This document shows, piece after piece, positions 5,171 to 6,170 of a DNA stretch of 6,170 nucleotides. This stretch comes from Gammaproteobacteria bacterium (GTDB taxonomy: Bacteria > Pseudomonadota > Gammaproteobacteria > JAABTG01). The position numbers and the translations under genes were made by a program. Location of the stretch: positions 1-6,170 of the forward strand of contig JASJBY010000289.1 of assembly GCA_030066245.1 (NCBI GenBank), in the 5' to 3' direction. The stretch's first letter is position 1. Each line of letters begins with the position of its first letter. The notes below the pieces were generated by a model, which saw only the letters and a program-made list of their open reading frames with translations, was not told where the DNA came from and did not search any database.

Positions 5171-6170
5171 GAGTCCTGCTCCGGCCGTGGAGGGCCGCTG
5201 CGGCGGTAGCCGCTCAAGGCCATCAAACGTTCCCGCAACGCCGCCCGCGTCTCCTCCGCCATATCCCTGCGCAGCGCTTGAATCTGCGCTTCGTAGTCCT
5301 GCGCCTGGCCGGCCAGCTCAGCCTCGCGCGCTGCCTGTACCTGCACTTCCGCTTCGCGACGTACTTGCTCGGTGAATGGTGTCACGGCACCGGCCAACTC
5401 CTGCAGCACCCGCCATGCCTGTTGGCGTTCCGCACACACCTGCACCAGTCGTTCATCGACACACAGTCGGCGCATCTGCGCGCCGTTCTCCGGCTTTTCG
5501 ATGAAGGGCGTCTTGTTGCGCTGCTCCCTGGCAGTCAGGCCGAGAAACTCAACCAGTGGAACCGGTGCGGGTGCGTCTCCGGCCAGGGGCGTGAACAGGT
5601 GGTCGAAACGGCTTTCACCTGCGGCCCAATGGGCTGGCGTGAACGCACCTTCCGTGGAGCCCGTGGACCAGGCCTCGCGAGGCGCTGGGTTGCCCTGGAG
5701 GGTAATGCGGCTGCCGAAAACACCCTCTGCCCGAGGGTCATAACGGAACAGGGGCAACACGCGGCCCGCCACGGCGGCGCGGGCACGGTCCAGCGTCAGC
5801 TCAGTGCGGAAACCGTGGCGCGCCGGACTGGGGGCGTATACATGCAGCAGGGCCGGTCCGTTGGCCGCGATGGCGGCGTCCAGGCATTCCGACAGGTGCT
5901 TTGGCGCCCCGATGGAGCTCTGGGCGACCAAGGCGCCGCGATGGGCCAGGCTCAGCAGCCCCAGTTCGAGATTCGGGTCGCTGAGCGCTGCCGGAGAGAC
6001 ATGGGGGCCGGCCGCGCTCGCCAGGCCCAGGTCAAGGTCGGCGAGCATCAGGATCCGGATTGGCAGATCCAGTCCCAGCAGGCGAACGAGCTGGGACAGG
6101 CCCCTTCCGCCCAACAGGCCGCTGTCGCCGGCGAGCAGCAGGGACGGACACAGGGCGCGTTCCTCTGCAT
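5167..6170 (-). CDS. PFOR-like protein, C-terminal part (degenerate thiamine-diphosphate domain plus coiled-coil tail); 5' end outside window
   Basis: The frame is open to the window edge, so only the last 333 complete codons are seen. The first half resembles the C-terminal ThDP domain (domain VI) of pyruvate:ferredoxin oxidoreductase: LLLAGDSGLLGGRGL, LGLLSLAHRGALVAQSSIGAP, GPALLHVYAPSPARHGF and LPLFRYDPRAEG occur in the right order and spacing. The strict ThDP/metal signature is weak: the Asp of the GDG motif is kept (GDS), but where PFORs have the (Y)SNTGGQ block this protein has GLASAAG, and the CIAHG motif reads PARHG. The second half has a conserved-looking module (VPLVEFLGLTAREQRNKTPFI, LCVDERLVQVCAERQQAW) and then an Ala/Glu/Arg-rich helix-forming tail, probably a coiled coil. 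The gene is coupled to rnfC by ATGA. It may feed electrons to, or scaffold, the Rnf complex, possibly without 2-oxoacid activity. An upstream RnfB or ferredoxin domain cannot be excluded. Confidence 0.75.
   Translation of the reverse strand, partial: AEERALCPSLLLAGDSGLLGGRGLSQLVRLLGLDLPIRILMLADLDLGLASAAGPHVSPAALSDPNLELGLLSLAHRGALVAQSSIGAPKHLSECLDAAIAANGPALLHVYAPSPARHGFRTELTLDRARAAVAGRVLPLFRYDPRAEGVFGSRITLQGNPAPREAWSTGSTEGAFTPAHWAAGESRFDHLFTPLAGDAPAPVPLVEFLGLTAREQRNKTPFIEKPENGAQMRRLCVDERLVQVCAERQQAWRVLQELAGAVTPFTEQVRREAEVQVQAAREAELAGQAQDYEAQIQALRRDMAEETRAALRERLMALSGYRRSGPPRPEQDS

Noticed and set aside
4079..5209. 376-residue open frame on the plus strand across rnfC
   Set aside because: It lies opposite the clear RnfC gene, has no recognisable domain, and its His/Asp/Gly-rich composition is what the complement of a GC-rich gene produces.

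Overview
The window is one densely packed operon read entirely on the minus strand: a GC-rich Rnf (ion-translocating, membrane-bound ferredoxin:NAD+ oxidoreductase type) cluster. In transcription order, from high to low coordinates, it holds the 3' end of a large pyruvate:ferredoxin-oxidoreductase-like (PFOR-like) gene, rnfC, rnfD, rnfG, a 303-base gap containing a strongly palindromic element, rnfE, rnfA, a very small cysteine-rich membrane protein gene, and the 5' part of a metallo-beta-lactamase (MBL)-fold hydrolase gene. The PFOR-like gene, rnfC, rnfD and rnfG are joined by ATGA stop/start overlaps. rnfE and rnfA are joined by a GTGA overlap. The small gene starts 3 bases after rnfA, and the MBL reading frame overlaps it by 11 bases.

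High GC, strong GC3 preference and RnfC/D/G/E/A sequences of proteobacterial type suggest a Proteobacterium, most likely a gammaproteobacterium (perhaps a sulfur-oxidising or other autotrophic lineage). This is an impression from sequence style, not a search result.

How the parts should work together: RnfC is the peripheral NAD(H)/FMN/Fe-S subunit. RnfD and RnfG carry covalently bound FMN, and both attachment threonines are visible. RnfA and RnfE are the inverted membrane pair that jointly hold a [2Fe-2S] cluster through four cysteines, all present. RnfB, the ferredoxin-interacting Fe-S subunit, is absent from the window: it is neither directly before rnfC nor directly after rnfA, the two usual positions. 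In its place the cluster has a PFOR-like protein before rnfC and a 58-residue membrane protein with four clustered cysteines after rnfA. The PFOR-like C-terminal domain seems to have lost much of the thiamine-diphosphate/metal signature, so it may be an electron-input or scaffold partner rather than a working 2-oxoacid oxidoreductase.

The two points most worth following are the cysteine-rich small protein, which could be an Rnf counterpart of the NqrM iron-delivery/maturation factor, and the coupling of a degenerate PFOR-like protein to an Rnf cluster with no rnfB in view. The palindromic element splitting rnfG from rnfE, and the ambiguous N-terminus of the MBL protein, are secondary points. 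No tRNA, rRNA, CRISPR array, insertion sequence or convincing promoter was seen.
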